From Ascidia mentula (lineage: Eukaryota > Chordata > Ascidiacea > Phlebobranchia > Ascidiidae), in contig OX387198.1 of assembly GCA_947561715.1 (NCBI GenBank), positions 17,794,001 to 17,858,000 of the forward strand: a stretch of DNA of 64,000 nucleotides. The letters are read 5' to 3'. Shown one piece after another: positions 9,041 through 23,000 of the stretch (position 1 is its first letter; every line of letters begins with the position of its first letter). The position numbers were made by a program, and so were the translations under genes. The notes under the pieces are model-generated. The model was not told the origin of the DNA and made no database searches. It saw nothing but the letters and a program-made list of their open reading frames with translations.

Positions 9041-10060
9041 AACTTGTCCACAAGTGTGTGCCAAAGGTCCATTTTGCAGTATATGAGTTTCCGATTAAAA
9101 ATAATTTTTTTCAGTACAAGCTTTATTATACACTGGAAAACACTGGCACTCCAGTATTGCTTTTTCGATTGCACAACGTATGTAACCATGCAATTTTCAG
9201 CACTTGTCCATTTTCCAGTATATAATTTTTAGTGAAAAAATATTTTTTTTCAGTACAAACTTTATTATACAGTGGAAAACACTGGCACTCCAGTATTGCT
9301 TTTGCGGTTGTACCAAGTTTGTAACCATGCGATTTCATTTTGCAGTATATGACTTTTCGTGAAAAAATATTTTTTTTCAGTATACAAGCTTTATTATACA
9401 GTGGAAAACGCTGGTACTCCAGTATTGCTTTTGCGGTTGCACAACGTATGTAACTGTGCGATTTCAGCACTTGTCCATTTTGCAAAATATGACTTTTCGT
9501 TAAAAAATATTTTTTTTCAGTACAAGCTTTATTATACAGTGGAAAACGCTGGTACTCCAGTATTGCTTTTGTGGTTGCACAACGTATGTAACTATGCGAT
9601 TTCAGCACTTGTCCATTTTGCAGTATATGACTTTTGGTGAAAAAATATTTTTTTTCAGTACAAGCTTTATTATACAGTGGAAAACACTTGTACTCCAGTA
9701 TTGCCTTTTCGGCTGCACAACGTATATAACTATGCAATTTCAGCGCTTGTCCATTTTGCAGTATATGATTTTTCGAGAAAAAATATTTTTTTCGGTACAA
9801 GCTTTAATATACAGTGGAAAACACTGGCACTCCAGTATTGCTTTTGTGGTTGTACCAAGTTTGTAACCATGCGATTTTATTACTTGTCCATTTTGCAGTA
9901 TATGACTTTTCGTGAAAAAATATTTTTTTTCAGTACAAGCTTTATCATACAGTGGACAACGCTGGTACTCCAGTATTGCTTTTGCGGTTGCACAACGTAT
10001 GTAACTGTGCGATTTCAGCACTTGTCCATTTTGCAAAATGTGGAAAACGCTGTTACTCCA
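9041..10060 (+). repeat. Degenerate left edge of the satellite
   Basis: The first monomers are the most diverged (for example ACTTGTCCACAAGTGTGTGC, then GAGTTTCCGATTAAAAATAA). Internal deletions occur near 9333 (the GCACTTGTCC part is missing) and at about 10040, where two GTGGA-AAC sites are 88 instead of 138 bp apart. Decay at the margin with a homogeneous interior is the usual pattern when unequal exchange acts mainly inside an array. Confidence 0.9.
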
Positions 10061-13000
10061 GTATTGCTTTTGCGGTTGCACAACGTATGTAACTATGCGA
10101 TTTCAGCACTTGTCCATTTTGCAGTATATGACTTTTCGATAAAAAATATTTTTTTTCAGTGCAAGCTTTATTATACAGTGGAAAACGCTGGTACTCCTGT
10201 ATTGCTTTTGCGGTTGCACAACGTATGTAACTATGCGATTTCAGCACATGTCCATTTTGCAGTATATGACTTTTCGTGAAAAAATATTTTTTTTCAGTAC
10301 AAGCTTTATTATACAGTGGAAAACGCTGGTACTCCAGTATTGCTTTTGCGGTTGCACAACGTATGTAACTATGCGATTTCAGCACTTGTCCATTTTGCAG
10401 TACATGACTTTTCCACAAAAAATATTTTTTTTCAGTACAAGCTTTATTATACAGTGGAAAACGCTGTTACTCCAGTATTGCTTTTGCGGTTGCACAACGT
10501 ATGTAACTATGCGATTTTAGCACTTGTCCATTTTGCAGTATATGACTTTTCATGAAAAAATATATTTTTTTCAGTACAAGCTTTATTATAAAGTGGAAAA
10601 CGCTGGTACTCCAGTATTGCTTTTGCGGTTGCACAACGTATGTAACTATGCGATTTCAGCACTTGTCCATTTTGCAGTATATGACTTTTCGACAAAAAAT
10701 ATTTTTTTTCAGTACAAGCTTTATTATACAGTGGAAAACGCTGGTACTCCAGTATTGCTTTTGCGGTTGCACAACGTATGTAACTATGCGATTTCAGCAC
10801 TTGTCCATTTTGCAGTATATGACTTTTCGTGAAAAAATATTTTTTTTCAGTACAAGCTTTATTGTACAGTGGAAAACGCTGGTACTCCTGTATTGCTTTT
10901 GCGGTTGCACAACGTATGTAACTATGCGATTTCAGCACTTGTCCATTTTGCAGTATATGACTTTTCGTGAAAAAATATTTTTTTTCAGTACAAGCTTTAT
11001 TATACAGTGGAAAACGCTGGTACTCCAGTATTGCTTTTGCGGTTGCACAACGTATGTAACTATGCGATTTCAGCACTTGTCCATTTTGCAGTATATGACT
11101 TTTCGTGAAAAAATATTTTTTTTCAGTACAAGCTTTACTATACAGTGGAAAACGCTGGTACTCCAGTATTGCTTTTGCGGTTGCACAACGTATGTAACTA
11201 TGCGATTTCAGCACTTGTCCATTTTGCAGTATATGACTTTTCGATAAAAAATTTTTTTTTTTCAGTACAAGCTTTATTATAAAGTGGAAAACGCTGGTAC
11301 TCCAGTATTGCTTTTGCGGTTGCACAACGTATGTAACTATGCGATTTCAGCACTTGTCCATTTTGCAGTATATGACTTTTCGACAAAAAATATTTTTTTT
11401 CAGTACAAGCTTTATTATACAGTGGAAAACGCTGGTACTCCAGTATTGCTTTTGCGGTTGCACAACGTATGTAACTATGCGATTTCAGCACTTGTCCATT
11501 TTGCAGTATATGACTTTTCGTGAAAAAATATTTTTTTTCAGTACAAGCTTTATTGTACAGTGGAAAACGCTGGTACTCCTGTATTGCTTTTGCGGTTGCA
11601 CAACGTATGTAACTATGCGATTTCAGCACTTGTCCATTTTGCAGTATATGACTTTTCGTGAAAAAATATTTTTTTTCAGTACAAGCTTTATTATACAGTG
11701 GAAAACGCTGGTACTCCAGTATTGCTTTTGCGGTTGCACAACGTATGTAACTATGCGATTTCAGCACTTGTCCATTTTGCAGTATATGACTTTTCGTGAA
11801 AAAATATTTTTTTTCAGTACAAGCTTTACTATACAGTGGAAAACGCTGGTACTCCAGTATTGCTTTTGCGGTTGCACAACGTATGTAACTATGCGATTTC
11901 AGCACTTGTCCATTTTGCAGTATATGATTTTTCGAGAAAAAATATTTTTTTCGGTACAAGCTTTAAAATACAGTGGAAAACACTGGCACTCCAGTATTGC
12001 TTTTGCGGTTGTACCAAGTTTGTAACCATGCGATTTTATTACTTGTCCATTTTGCAGTATATGACTTTTCGTATAAAAATATTTTTTTTCAGTACAAGCT
12101 TTATTATACAGTGGAAAACGCTGGTACTCCAGTATTGCTTTTGCGGTTGCACAACGTATGTAACTATGCGATTTTAGCACTTGTCCATTTTGCAGTATAT
12201 GACTTTTCGTTAAAAAATTTTTTTTTCAGTACAAGCTTTATTATGCAGTGGAAAACGCTGGTACTCCAGTATTGCTTTTGCGGTTGCACAACGTATGTAA
12301 CTATGCGATTTCAGCACTTGTCCATTTTGCAGTATATGACTTTTCGATAAAAAATATATTTTTTCAGTACAAGCTTTATTATACAGTGGAAAACGCTGGT
12401 ACTCCTGTATTGCTTTTGCGGTTGCACAACGTATGTAACTATGCGATTTCAGCACTTGTCCATTTTTCAGTATATGACTTTTCGTGAAAAAATATTTTTT
12501 TTCAGTAAAGCTTTATTATACAGTGGAAAACGCTGGTACTCCTGTATTGCTTTTGCGGTTGCACAACGTATATAACTATGCAATTTCAGCGCTTGTCCAT
12601 TTTGCAGTATATGATTTTTCGAGAAAAAATGTTTTTTTCAGTACAAGCTTTAATATACAGTGGAAAACACTGGCACTCCAGTATTGCTTTTGCGGTTGTA
12701 CCAAGTTTGTAACCATGCGATTTTATTACTTGTCCATTTTGCAGTATATGACTTTTCGTGAAAAAATATTTTTTTTCAGTACAAGCTTTATTATACAGTG
12801 GAAAACGCTGGTACTCCAGTATTGCTTTTGCGGTTGCACAACGTATGTAACTATGCGATTTCAGCACTTGTCCATTTTGCAGTATACGACTTTTCGATAA
12901 AAAATATTTTTTTTCAGTACAAGCTTTATTATACAGTGGAAAACGCTGTTACTCCAGTATTGCTTTTGCGGTTGCACAACGTATGTAACTATGCGATTTT

Positions 13001-14530
13001 AGCACTTGTCCATTTTGCAGTATATGACTTTTCGATAAAAAATATTTTTTTTCAGTACAAGCTTTATTATGCAGTGGAAAACGCTGGTACTCCAGTATTG
13101 CTTTTGCGGTTGCACAACGTATGTAACTATGCGATTTCAGCACTTGTCCATTTTGCAGTATATGACTTTTCGATAAAAAATATTTTTTTTCAGTACAAGC
13201 TTTATTATACAGTGGAAAACGCTGGTACTCCAGTATTGCTTTTGCGGTTGCACAACGCATGTAACTATGCGATTTTAGCACTTGTCCATTTTGCAGTATA
13301 TGACTTTTCGATAAAAAATATTTTTTTTCAGTACAAGCTTTATTATGCAGTGGAAAACGCTGGTACTCCAGTATTGCTTTTGCCGTTGAACAACGTATGT
13401 AACTATGCGATTTCAGCACTTGTCCATTTTGCAGTATATGACTTTTCGTGAAAAAATATTTTTTTTCAGTACAAGCTTTATTATGCAGTGGAAAACGCGG
13501 GTACTCCTGTATTGCTTTTGCGGTTGCACAACGTATGTAACTATGCGATTTCAGCACTTGTCCATTTTGCAGTATATGACTTTTCGTGAAAAAATATTTT
13601 TTTTCAGTACAAGCTTTACTATACAGTGGAAAACGCTGGTACTCCAGTATTGCTTTTGCGGTTGCACAACGTATGTAACTATGCGATTTCAGCACTTGTC
13701 CATTTTGCAGTATATGATTTTTCGAGAAAAAATATTTTTTTCGGTACAAGCTTTAAAATACAGTGGAAAACACTGGCACTCCAGTATTGCTTTTGCGGTT
13801 GTACCAAGTTTGTAACCATGCGATTTTATTACTTGTCCATTTTGCAGTATATGACTTTTCGTATAAAAATATTTTTTTTCAGTACAAGCTTTATTATACA
13901 GTGGAAAACGCTGGTACTCCAGTATTGCTTTTGCGGTTGCACAACGTATGTAACTATGCGATTTTAGCACTTGTCCATTTTGCAGTATATGACTTTTCGA
14001 TAAAAAATATTTTTTTCAGTACAAGCTTTATTATGCAGTGGAAAACGCTGGTACTCCAGTATTGCTTTTGCGGTTGCACAACGTATGTAACTATGCGATT
14101 TCAGCACTTGTCCATTTTGCAGTATATGACTTTTCGATAAAAAATATATTTTTTCAGTACAAGCTTTATTATACAGTGGAAAACGCTGGTACTCCTGTAT
14201 TGCTTTTGCGGTTGCACAACGTATGTAACTATGCGATTTCAGCACTTGTCCATTTTTCAGTATATGACTTTTCGTGAAAAAATATTTTTTTTCAGTACAA
14301 GCTTTATTATACAGTGGAAAACGCTGGTACTCCTGTATTGCTTTTGCGGTTGCACAACGTATATAACTATGCAATTTCAGCGCTTGTCCATTTTGCAGTA
14401 TATGATTTTTCGAGAAAAAATATTTTTTTCAGTACAAGCTTTAATATACAGTGGAAAACACTGGCACTCCAGTATTGCTTTTGCGGTTGTACCAAGTTTG
14501 TAACCATGCGATTTTATTACTTGTCCATTT
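9241..14530 (+). repeat. Zone of type B satellite monomers
   Basis: A variant with CACTGGCACTCC, GGTTGTACCAAGTTTGTAAC and GCGATTTTATTACTTG occurs near 9310, 9851, 12010, 12697, 13801 and 14489, and not after that. In all but the first it follows a type C monomer or its neighbour (GTATATAACTATGCAATTTC, then TTTTTCGAGAAAAAATA). Type C alone recurs later, near 17113, 29512, 30340, 35854, 36682, 58872 and 59702. Confidence 0.85.
10566..11947 (+). repeat. Tandem duplication of five monomers (691-bp offset)
   Basis: Private variants recur exactly 691 bp apart: ATTATAAAGTGG at 10585 and 11276, ATTGTAC at 10861 and 11552, AGCTTTACTA at 11131 and 11822. Confidence 0.85.
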
Positions 14531-14670
14531 TGCAGTATATGACTTTTCGTGAAAAAATATTTTTTTTCAGTACAAGCTTTATTATACAGTGGAAAACGCT
14601 GGTACTCCAGTATTGCTTTTGCGGTTGCACAACGTATGTAACTATGCGATTTCAGCACTTGTCCATTTTG
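11800..14670 (+). repeat. Duplication of thirteen monomers (1790-bp offset)
   Basis: About 11800-12880 recurs at 13590-14670, including the AAGCTTTACT variant (11821, 13611), the type C/B pair, and TTCGTATAAAAATATTTT. Small differences (a 2-base deletion near 12507, ATG instead of ATA near 12628) show later change. Confidence 0.8.
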
Positions 14671-16908
14671 CAGTATATGACTTTTCGATAAAAAATATTT
14701 TTTTTCAGTACAAGCTTTATTATACAGTGGAAAACGCTGGTACTGCAGTGTTGCTTTTGCGGTTGCACAAAGTATGTAATTATGCGATTTCAGCACTTGT
14801 CCATTTTGCAGTATATGACTTTTCGATAAAAAATATATTTTTTCAGTACAAGCTTTATGATACAGTGGAAAACGCTGGTACTCCTGTATTGCTTTTGCGG
14901 TTGCACAACGTATGTAACTATGCGATTTCAGCACTTGTCCATTTTGCAGTATATGACTTTTCGTGAAAAAATATTTTTTTTCAGTACAAGCTTTATTATA
15001 TAGTGGAAAACGCTGGTACTCCTGTATTACTTTTGCGGTTGCACAACGTATGTAACTATGCGATTTCAGCACTTGTCCATTTTGCAGTATATGACTTTTC
15101 GATAAAAAATTTTTTTTTCAGTACATGCTTTATTATACAGTGGAAAACGCTGGTACTCCTGTATTGCTTTTGCGGTTGCACAACGTATGTAACTATGCGA
15201 TTTCAGCACTTGTCCATTTTGCAGTATATGACTTTTCGTGAAAAAATATTTTTTTTCAGTACAAGCTTTATTATACAGTGGAAAACGCTGGTACTCCAGT
15301 ATTGCTTTTGCGGTTGCACAACGTATGTAACTATGCGATTTCAGCACTTGAACATTTTGCAGTATACGACTTTTCGATAAAAAATATTTTTTTTCAGTAC
15401 AAGCTTTATTATACAGTGGAAAACGCTGGTACTCCAGTATTGCTTTTGCGGTTGCACAACGTATGTAACTATGCGATTTTAGCACTTGTCCATTTTGCAG
15501 TATATGACTTTTCGATAAAAAATATTTTTTTTCAGTACAAGCTTTATTATACAGTGGAAAACGCTGGTACTCCTGTATTACTTTTGCGGTTGCACAACGT
15601 GGGTAACTATGCGATTTCAGCACTTGTCCATTTTGCAGTATATGACTTTTCGATAAAAAATATTTTTTTTCAGTACAAGCTTTATTGTACAGTGGAAAAC
15701 GCTGGTACTGCAGTATTGCTTTTGCGGTTGCACAACGTATGTAACTATGCGATTTCAGCACTTGTCCATTTTGCAGTATATGTCTTTTCGACAAAAAATA
15801 TTTTTTTTCAGTACAAGCTTTATTATACAGTGGAAAACGCTGGTACTCCTGTATTACTTTTGCGGTTGCACAACGTGGGTAACTATGCGATTTCAGCACT
15901 TGTCCATTTTGCAGTATATGACTTTTCGATAAAAAATATTTTTTTCAGTACAAGCTTTATTATAAGTGGAAAACGCTGGAACTCCTGTATTGCTTTTGCG
16001 GTTGCACAACGTATGTAACTGTGCGATTTCAGCACTTGTCCATTTTGCAGTATATGACTTTTCGATAAAAAATATTTTTTTTCAGTACAAGCTTTATTAC
16101 ACAATGGAAAACGCTGGTACTCCAGTAGTGCTTTTGCGGTTGCACAACGTATGTAACTATGCGATTTCAGCACTTGTCCATTTTGCAGTATATGTTTTTT
16201 CGTGAAAAAATATTTTTTTTCAGTACAAGCTTTATTATACAGTGGAAAACGCTGGTACTCCTGTATTACTTTTGCGGTTGCACAACGTGGGTAACTATGC
16301 GATTTCAGCACTTGTCCATTTTGCAGTATATGACTTTTCGATAAAAAATATTTTTTTCAGTACAAGCTTTATTATAAGTGGAAAACGCTGGTACTCCTGT
16401 ATTGCTTTTGCGGTTGCACAACGTATGTAACTGTGCGATTTCAGCACTTGTCCATTTTGCAGTATATGACTTTTCGATAAAAAATATTTTTTTTCAGTAC
16501 AAGCTTTATTACACAATGGAAAACGCTGGTACTCCAGTATTGCTTTTGCGGTTGCACAACGTATGTAACTATGCGATTTCAGCACTTGTCCATTTTGCAG
16601 TATATGTTTTTTCGTGAAAAAATATTTTTTTTCAGTACAAGCTTTATTATACAGTGGAAAACGCTGTTACTCCAGTATTGCTTTTGCGGTTGCACAACGT
16701 ATGTAACTATGCGATTTCAGCACTTGTCCATTTTGCAGTATATGACTTTTCGTGAAAAAATATTTTTTTTCAGTACAAGCTTTATTATACAGTGGAAAAC
16801 GCTGGTACTCCAGTATTGCTTTTGCGGTTGCACAACGTATGTAACTATGCGATTTCAGCACTTGTCCATTTTGCAGTATATGACTTTTCGTGAAAAAATA
16901 TTTTTTTT

Positions 16909-17046
16909 CAGTACAAGCTTTATTATACAGTGGAAAACGCTGGTACTCCAGTATTGCTTTTGCGGTTGCACAACGTATGTAACTATGCGATTTCAGCACT
17001 TGTCCATTTTGCAGTATATGACTTTTCGTGAAAAAATATTTTTTTT
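16909..17046 (+). repeat. Reference monomer with splice-site-like signals
   Basis: T8-CAG ends at 16911. The next 63 nt (16912-16974) are 21 sense codons beginning YKLYYTVEN and ending LLLRLHN. GTATGT starts at 16975. TATGAC follows about 28 nt before the next T8-CAG, which ends the cycle. The 75-nt inter-segment is similar in size to the 54-72-nt introns of the gene at 619-3500. On the minus strand each monomer has AATAAA (in TATAATAAAGC). These are sequence matches only; nothing shows transcription. Confidence 0.6.
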
Positions 17047-17729
17047 CAGTACAAGCTTTATTATACAGTGGAAAACGCTGGTACTCCTGTATTGCTTTTG
17101 CGGTTGCACAACGTATATAACTATGCAATTTCAGCGCTTGTCCATTTTGCAGTATATGATTTTTCGATAAAAAATATTTTTATCGGCACAAGCTTTAATA
17201 TACAGTGGAAAACGCTGGTACTCCAGTATTGCTTTTGCGGTTGCACAACGTATGTAACTATGCGATTTCAGCACTTGTCCATTTTGCAGTATATGACTTT
17301 TCGATAAAAAATATTTTTTTTCAGTACAAGCTTTATTATACAGTGGAAAACGCTGGTACTGCAGTGTTGCTTTTGCGGTTGCACGAAGTATGTAACTATG
17401 CGATTTCAGCACTTGTCCATTTTGCAGTATATGACTTTTCGATAAAAAATATATTTTTTCAGTACAAGCTTTATTATACTGTGGAAAACGCTGGTACTCC
17501 TGTATTGCTTTTGCGGTTGCACAACGTATGTAACTATGCGATTTCAGCACTTGTCCATTTTGCAGTATATGACTTTTCGTGAAAAAATATTTTTTTTCAG
17601 TACAAGCTTTATTATATAGTGGAAAACGCTGGTACTCCAGTATTGCTTTTGCGGTTGCACAACGTATGTAACTATGCGATTTCAGCACTTGTCCATTTTG
17701 CAGTATATGACTTTTCGTGAAAAAATATT

Positions 17730-20090
17730 TTTTTTCAGTACAAGCTTTATTATACAGTGGAAAACGCTGGTACTCCTGTATTGCTTTTGCGGTTGCACAA
17801 CGTATGTAACTATGCGATTTTAGCACTTGTCCATTTTGAAGTATATGACTTTTCGTGAAAAAATATTTTTTTTCAGTACAAGCTTTATTATACAGTGGAA
17901 AACGCTGGTACTCCAGTATTGCTTTTGCGGTTGCACAACGTATGTAACTATGCGATTTCTGCACTTGAACATTTTGCAGTATATGACTTTTCGATAAAAA
18001 ATATTTTTTTTCAGTACAAGCTTTATTATACAGTGGAAAACGCTGGTACTCCAGTATTGCTTTTGCGGTTGCACAACGTATGTAACTATGCGATTTTAGC
18101 ACTTGTCCATTTTGCAGTATATGACTTTTCGATAAAAAATATTTTTTTTCAGTACAAATTTTTTGTACAGTGGAAAACGCTGGTACTCCTGTATTACTTT
18201 TGCGGTTGCACAACGTGGGTAACTATGCGATTTCAGCACTTGTCCATTTTGCAGTATATGACTTTTCGATAAAAAATATTTTTTTCAGTACAAGCTTTAT
18301 TATACAGTGGAAAACGCTGGTACTCCTGTATTGCTTTTGCGGTTGCACAACGTATGTAACTGTGCGATTTCAGCACTTGTCCATTTTGCAGTATGTCTTT
18401 TCGACAAAAAATATTTTTTTTCAGTACAAGCTTTATTATACAGTGGAAAACGCTGGTACTCCTGTATTGCTTTTGCGGTTGCACAACGTATGTAACTGTG
18501 CGATTTCAGCACTTGTCCATTTTGCAGTATATGACTTTTCGATAAAAAATATTTTTTTTCAGTACAAGCTTTATTACACAATGGAAAACGCTGGTACTCC
18601 AGTATTGCTTTTGCGGTTGCACAACGTATGTAACTATGCGATTTCAGCACTTGTCCATTTTGCAGTATATGTTTTTTCGTGAAAAAATATTATTTTTCAG
18701 TACAAGTTTTATTATACAGTGGAAAACGCTGTTACTCCAGTATTGCTTTTGCGGTTGCACAACGTATGTAACTATGCGATTTCAGCACTTGTCCATTTTG
18801 CAGTATATGACTTTTCGTGAAAAAATATTTTTTTTCAGTACAAGCTTTATTATACAGTGGAAAACGCTGGTACTCCAGTATTGCTTTTGCGGTTGCACAA
18901 CGTATGTAACTATGCGATTTCAGTACTTGTCCATTTTGCAGTATATGACTTTTCGATAAAAAATATTTTTTTTCAGTACAAGCTTTATTATACAGTGGAA
19001 AACGCTGGTACTCCTGTATTGCTTTTGCGGTTGCACAACGTATGTAACTATGCGATTTTAGCACTTGTCCATTTTGAAGTAAATGACTTTTCGTGAAAAA
19101 ATATTTTTTTTCAGTACAAGCTTTATTATGCAGTGGAAAACGCTGGTACTCCAGTATTGCTTTTGCGGTTGCACAACGTATGTAACTATGCGATTTCTGC
19201 ACTTGAACATTTTGCAGTATATGACTTTTCGATAAAAAATATTTTTTTTCAGTACAAGCTTTATTATACAGTGGAAAACGCTGGTACTCCAGTATTGCTT
19301 TTGCGGTTGCACAACGTATGTAACTATGCGATTTTAGCACTTGTCCATTTTGCAGTATATGACTTTTCGATAAAAAATATTTTTTTTCAGTACAAATTTT
19401 TTGTACAGTGGAAAACGCTGGTACTCCTGTATTACTTTTGCGGTTGCACAACGTGGGTAACTATGCGATTTCAGCACTTGTCCATTTTGCAGTATATGAC
19501 TTTTCGATAAAAAATATTTTTTTCAGTACAAGCTTTATTATACAGTGGAAAACGCTGGTACTCCTGTATTGCTTTTGCGGTTGCACAACGTATGTAACTG
19601 TGCGATTTCAGCACTTGTCCATTTTGCAGTATGTCTTTTCGACAAAAAATATTTTTTTTCAGTACAAGCTTTATTATACAGTGGAAAACGCTGGTACTCC
19701 TGTATTGCTTTTGCGGTTGCACAACGTATGTAACTGTGCGATTTCAGCACTTGTCCATTTTGCAGTATATGACTTTTCGATAAAAAATATTTTTTTTCAG
19801 TACAAGCTTTATTACACAATGGAAAACGCTGGTACTCCAGTATTGCTTTTGCGGTTGCACAACGTATGTAACTATGCGATTTCAGCACTTGTCCATTTTG
19901 CAGTATATGTTTTTTCGTGAAAAAATATTTTTTTTCAGTACAAGTTTTATTATACAGTGGAAAACGCTGTTACTCCAGTATTGCTTTTGCGGTTGCACAA
20001 CGTATGTAACTATGCGATTTCAGCACTTGTCCATTTTGCAGTATATGACTTTTCGTGAAAAAATATTTTTTTTCAGTACAAGCTTTATTA
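17730..20090 (+). repeat. Contiguous tandem duplication of nine monomers (1238 bp)
   Basis: Unit 1 is about 17730-18967 and unit 2 is 18968-20090. Shared private variants include CCATTTTGAAGTA (17830, 19068), GATTTCTGCACTTGAAC, the shortened GTACAAATTTTTTGTAC (18155, 19393) and GCAGTATGTCTTTTCGAC. Confidence 0.85.
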
Positions 20091-23000
20091 TACAGTGGAA
20101 AACGCTGGTACTCCAGTGTTGCTTTTGCGGTTGCACGAAGTATGTAACTATTCGATTTCAGCACTTGTCCATTTTGCAGTATATGACTTTTCGATAAAAA
20201 ATATATTTTTTCAGTACAAGCTTTATTATACTGTGGAAAACGCTGGTACTCCTGTATTGCTTTTGCGGTTGCACAACGTATGTAACTATGCGATTTCAGC
20301 ACTTGTCCATTTTGCAGTATATGACTTTTCGTGAAAAAATATTTTTTTTCAGTACAAGCTTTATTATATAGTGGAAAACGCTGGTACTCCAGTATTGCTT
20401 TTGCGGTTGCACAACGTATGTAACTATGCGATTTCAGCACTTGTCCATTTTGTAGTATATGACTTTTCGTGAAAAAATATTTTTTTTCAGTACAAGCTTT
20501 ATTATACAGTGGAAAACGCTGGTACTCCTGTATTGCTTTTGCGGTTGCACAACGTATGTAACTATGCGATTTCAGCACTTGTCCATTTTGAAGTATATGA
20601 CTTTTCGTGAAAAAATATTTTTTTTCAGTACAAGCTTTATTATACAGTGGAAAACGCTGGTACTCCAGTATTGCTTTTGCGGTTGCACAACGTATGTAAC
20701 TATGCGATTTCAGCACTTGTCCATTTTGCAGTATATGTTTTTTCGTGAAAAAATATTTTTTTTCAGTACAAGCTTTATTATACAGTGGAAAACGCTGGTA
20801 CTCCTGTATTACTTTTGCGGTTGCACAACGTGGGTAACTATGCGATTTCAGCACTTGTCCATTTTGCAGTATATGACTTTTCGATAAAAAATATTTTTTT
20901 CAGTACAAGCTTTATTATAAGTGGAAAACGCTGGTACTCCTGTATTGCTTTTGCGGTTGCACAACGTATGTAACTGTGCGATTTCAGCACTTGTCCATAT
21001 TGCAGTATATGACTTTTCGATAAAAAATATTTTTTTTCAGTACAAGCTTTATTACACAATGGAAAACGCTGGTACTCCAGTATTGCTTTTGCGGTTGCAC
21101 AACGTATGTAACTATGCGATTTCAGCACTTGTCCATTTTGCAGTATATGTTTTTTCGTGAAAAAATATTTTTTTTCAGTACAAGCTTTATTATACAGTGG
21201 AAAACGCTGTTACTCCAGTATTGCTTTTGCGGTTGCACAACGTATGTAACTATGCGATTTCAGCACTTGTCCATTTTGCAGTATATGACTTTTCGTGAAA
21301 AAATATTTTTTTTCAGTACAAGTTTTATTATACAGTGGAAAACGCTGGTACTCCAGTATTGCTTTTGCGGTTGCACAACGTATGTAACTATGCGATTTCA
21401 GCACTTGTCCATTTTGCAGTATATGACTTTTCGTGAAAAAATATTTTTTATTCAGTACAAGCTTTATTATACAGTTGAAAACGATGGTACTCCCGTATTG
21501 CTTTTGCGGTTGCACAACGTATGTAACTATGCAATTTTAGCACTTGTCCATTTTGCAGTATATGACTTTTCGATAAAAAATATTTTTTTTCAGTACAAGC
21601 TTTATTATACAGTGGAAAACGCTGGTACTGCAGTGTTGGTTTTGCGGTTGCACAACGTATGTAACTAAGCGATTTCAGCACTTGTCCATTTTGCAGTATA
21701 TGACTTCTCGATAAAAAATATTTTTTTTCAGTACAAGCTTTATTATACAGTGGAAAACGCTGGTACTCCAGTATTGCTTATGCGGTTGCACAACGTATGT
21801 AACTATGCGATTTCAGCACTTGTCCATTTTGCAGTATATGACTTTTCGATAAAAAATATTTTTTTTCAGTACAAGCTTTATTATACAGTGGAAAACGCTG
21901 GTACTCCAGTGTTGCTTTTGCGGTTGCACAGCGTATGTAACTATGCGATTTCAGCACTTGTCCATTTTGCAGTATATGACTTTTCGTGAAAAAATATTTT
22001 TTTTCAGTACAAGCTTTATTATACAGTGGAAAACGCTGGTACTCCAGTATTGCTTCTGCGGTTGCACAACGTATGTAACTATGCGATTTCAGCACTTGTC
22101 CATTTTGCAGTATATGACTTTTCGATAAAAAATATTTTTTTTCAGTACAAGCTTTATTATACAGTGGAAAACGCTGGTACTCCAGTATTGCTTTTGCGGT
22201 TGCACAACGTATGTAACTATGCGATTTTAGCACTTGTCCATTTTGCAGTATATGACTTTTCGATAAAAAATATTTTTTTTCAGTACAAATTTTTTGTACA
22301 GTGGAAAACGCTGGTACTCCTGTATTACTTTTGCGGTTGCACAACGTGGGTAACTATGCGATTTCAGCACTTGTCCATTTTGCAGTATGTCTTTTCGACA
22401 AAAAATATTTTTTTTCAGTACAACCTTTATTATACAGTGGAAAACGCTGGTACTCCTGTATTACTTTTGCGGTTGCACAACGTGGGTAACTATGCGATTT
22501 CAGCACTTGTCCATTTTGCAGTATATGACTTTTCGTGAAAAAATATTTTTTTCAGTACAAGCTTTATTATACAGTGGAAAACGCTGGTACTCCTGTATTG
22601 CTTTTGCGGTTGCACAACGTATGTAACTATGCGATTTCAGCACTTGTCCATTTTGCAGTATATGACTTTTCGATAAAAAATATTTTTTTTCAGTACAAGC
22701 TTTATTACACAATGGAAAACGCTGGTACTCCAGTATTGCTTTTGCGGTTGCACAACGTATGTAACTATGCGATTTCAGCATTTGTCCATTTTGCAGTATA
22801 TGTTTTTTCGTGAAAAAATATTTTTTTTCAGTACAAGCTTTATTATACAGTGGAAAACGCTGTTACTCCAGTATTGCTTTTGCGGTTGCACAACGTATGT
22901 AACTATGCGATTTCAGCACTTGTCCATTTTGCAGTATATGACTTTTCGTGAAAAAATATTTTTTTTCAGTACAAGCTTTATTATACAGTGGAAAACGCTG

